Below, in pieces: positions 63,304 through 64,000 of a stretch of DNA of 64,000 nt. The notes beneath the pieces were generated by a model. The model made no database searches and was not told the DNA's origin. It saw only the letters and a program-made list of their open reading frames with translations. This DNA is from Faecalicatena contorta. Lineage in GTDB: Bacteria; Bacillota; Clostridia; Lachnospirales; Lachnospiraceae. The stretch's first letter is position 1; each line of letters begins with the position of its first letter. The position numbers and the translations under genes were made by a program. Location: the NCBI RefSeq assembly GCF_021531895.1, contig NZ_JAFBIX010000005.1, positions 1 to 64,000 on the forward strand. The letters are read 5' to 3'.

Positions 63304-64000
63304 CTAACCTTTTACTGCTCCTGCAGTCATTCCTTCTACGATATTCTTCTGGAATATACCATAGAATATCAACTCTGGAATAATAATCATAACACTTGAT
63401 GCAACAATTCCACCATAGTCAACTGTATATGTTCCTTTGAAGAAAGATGCTCCCATGGATAACGTGTAATCTGAAACATCTCTTAACATAACGGATGCAA
63501 ATGGGAACTCATTCCAGATATACAGCACATTGAATATTACAATTGTCGCAATTACCGGCTTTGTCATCGGTAAGATAACTCTCACCATTAAGTCCCAAAT
63601 AGTACATCCATCTATGACTGCTGCTTCATCTATCTCTGTAGGTAATGATTTCAAATACCCCACCAATAACAATGTATTGAATGATATAGAAGTTGCTACA
63701 TAAGGGAATATCAATGCCAGTTTCCCTCTGAGTCCAAAAAAAACATTAATCTTGTATACCGGGAACAAAAGAATGAATGGAGAGATTGATAATCCCATAA
63801 TCAAAAAACCGTACAATAGTTTTTTAAGTTTTTTATTTTTGAATTCCATTCTTGCAAGCACAAAAGAACTGAGAAATGTAATCACCAACTCAATAATCAA
63901 TGATATAATACATACAAACAACGTATTCCCATATAGCTTAGGAAAATTCAACGTTTCTAATGCATGCTTATAATTCTCAAGATTTAATGTTTTCGGCAAT
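63304..64000 (-). CDS. carbohydrate ABC transporter permease (MalG type), N-terminus cut off
   Basis: At least 231 residues; the frame runs off the right window edge, and the first codons seen (LPKTLNLENYK) are internal to the family pattern, so the true start lies beyond 64000. About five membrane segments are present. The EAA loop is LPTEIDEAAVIDGCTIWDLMVRVILPMTKP. The end FQKNIVEGMTAGAVKG is the canonical MalG-type C-terminus. It would import the sugar processed by the two hydrolases encoded 32 bp downstream. Confidence 0.93.
   Translation of the reverse strand, partial: LPKTLNLENYKHALETLNFPKLYGNTLFVCIISLIIELVITFLSSFVLARMEFKNKKLKKLLYGFLIMGLSISPFILLFPVYKINVFFGLRGKLALIFPYVATSISFNTLLLVGYLKSLPTEIDEAAVIDGCTIWDLMVRVILPMTKPVIATIVIFNVLYIWNEFPFASVMLRDVSDYTLSMGASFFKGTYTVDYGGIVASSVMIIIPELIFYGIFQKNIVEGMTAGAVKG

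Overview
The window is a chromosomal segment of a low-to-mid GC Gram-positive anaerobe of the Lachnospiraceae. The partial 16S rRNA resembles Dorea from memory (not searched). The Firmicutes cluster yabO-yabP-yabQ-divIC-spoIIE-tilS-hpt-ftsH, two-subunit transketolase, paired GlgC/GlgD, CotS, SpoVG and a Spo0A DNA-binding domain all fit. Most genes are core and lie on the minus strand. Exceptions on the plus strand are map, an RluA-type synthase, murC-dnaD-dnaC-prs, the IS transposase, queT and the Spo0A-like gene.

Layout: 1-866, 5' end of a 16S gene with leader and tandem promoters. 867-4228, envelope proteins (CvpA, DUF5711, a LysM protein). 4476-8250, non-oxidative pentose phosphate operon and a LacI regulator. 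8346-12002, pfkA-dnaX-ybaB-recR. 12166-15301, map, a decayed lyase remnant and a GH13 amylase. 15337-22380, ftsH to hup. 22570-30609, pgm, cotS, cca, a RAYT transposase, T-box-controlled proS and a Ca/Na antiporter. 30698-39251, RluA-like synthase, spoVG, glgCD, murC, dnaD, dnaC, prs. 39275-47101, SbcC/D-like pair, VanRS-like two-component system, a 1.9-kb IS and asnS. 47236-52424, preQ1-controlled queT, an alcohol dehydrogenase pseudogene, malY and an amino-acid ABC transporter whose ATPase is fused to a GNAT domain. 52544-60142, a large anchored protein, a methyltransferase, a second two-component system and a stand-alone Spo0A C-domain gene behind two 0A boxes. 60429-64000, GH32, GH172 and an ABC permease, probably for fructans or difructose anhydrides.

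The most distinctive system is a REP/RAYT family. A Y1 transposase gene (26897-27664) is bracketed by two inverted copies of a palindromic repeat (outer hairpin with GGGACGG/CCGTCCC arms plus a tail carrying GGGACAGGG). Related copies lie at about nine loci. One sits in frame inside a pseudouridine synthase gene, one at the recR stop codon, and two supply the last codons and stop of a gene. One copy was the target of the IS, which left an 8-bp duplication. Other points of interest are the ABC-GNAT fusion, the degenerate MPN-like domain of the LysM protein, the receiver-less Spo0A-like regulator, and a SpoIIE that lacks membrane segments.
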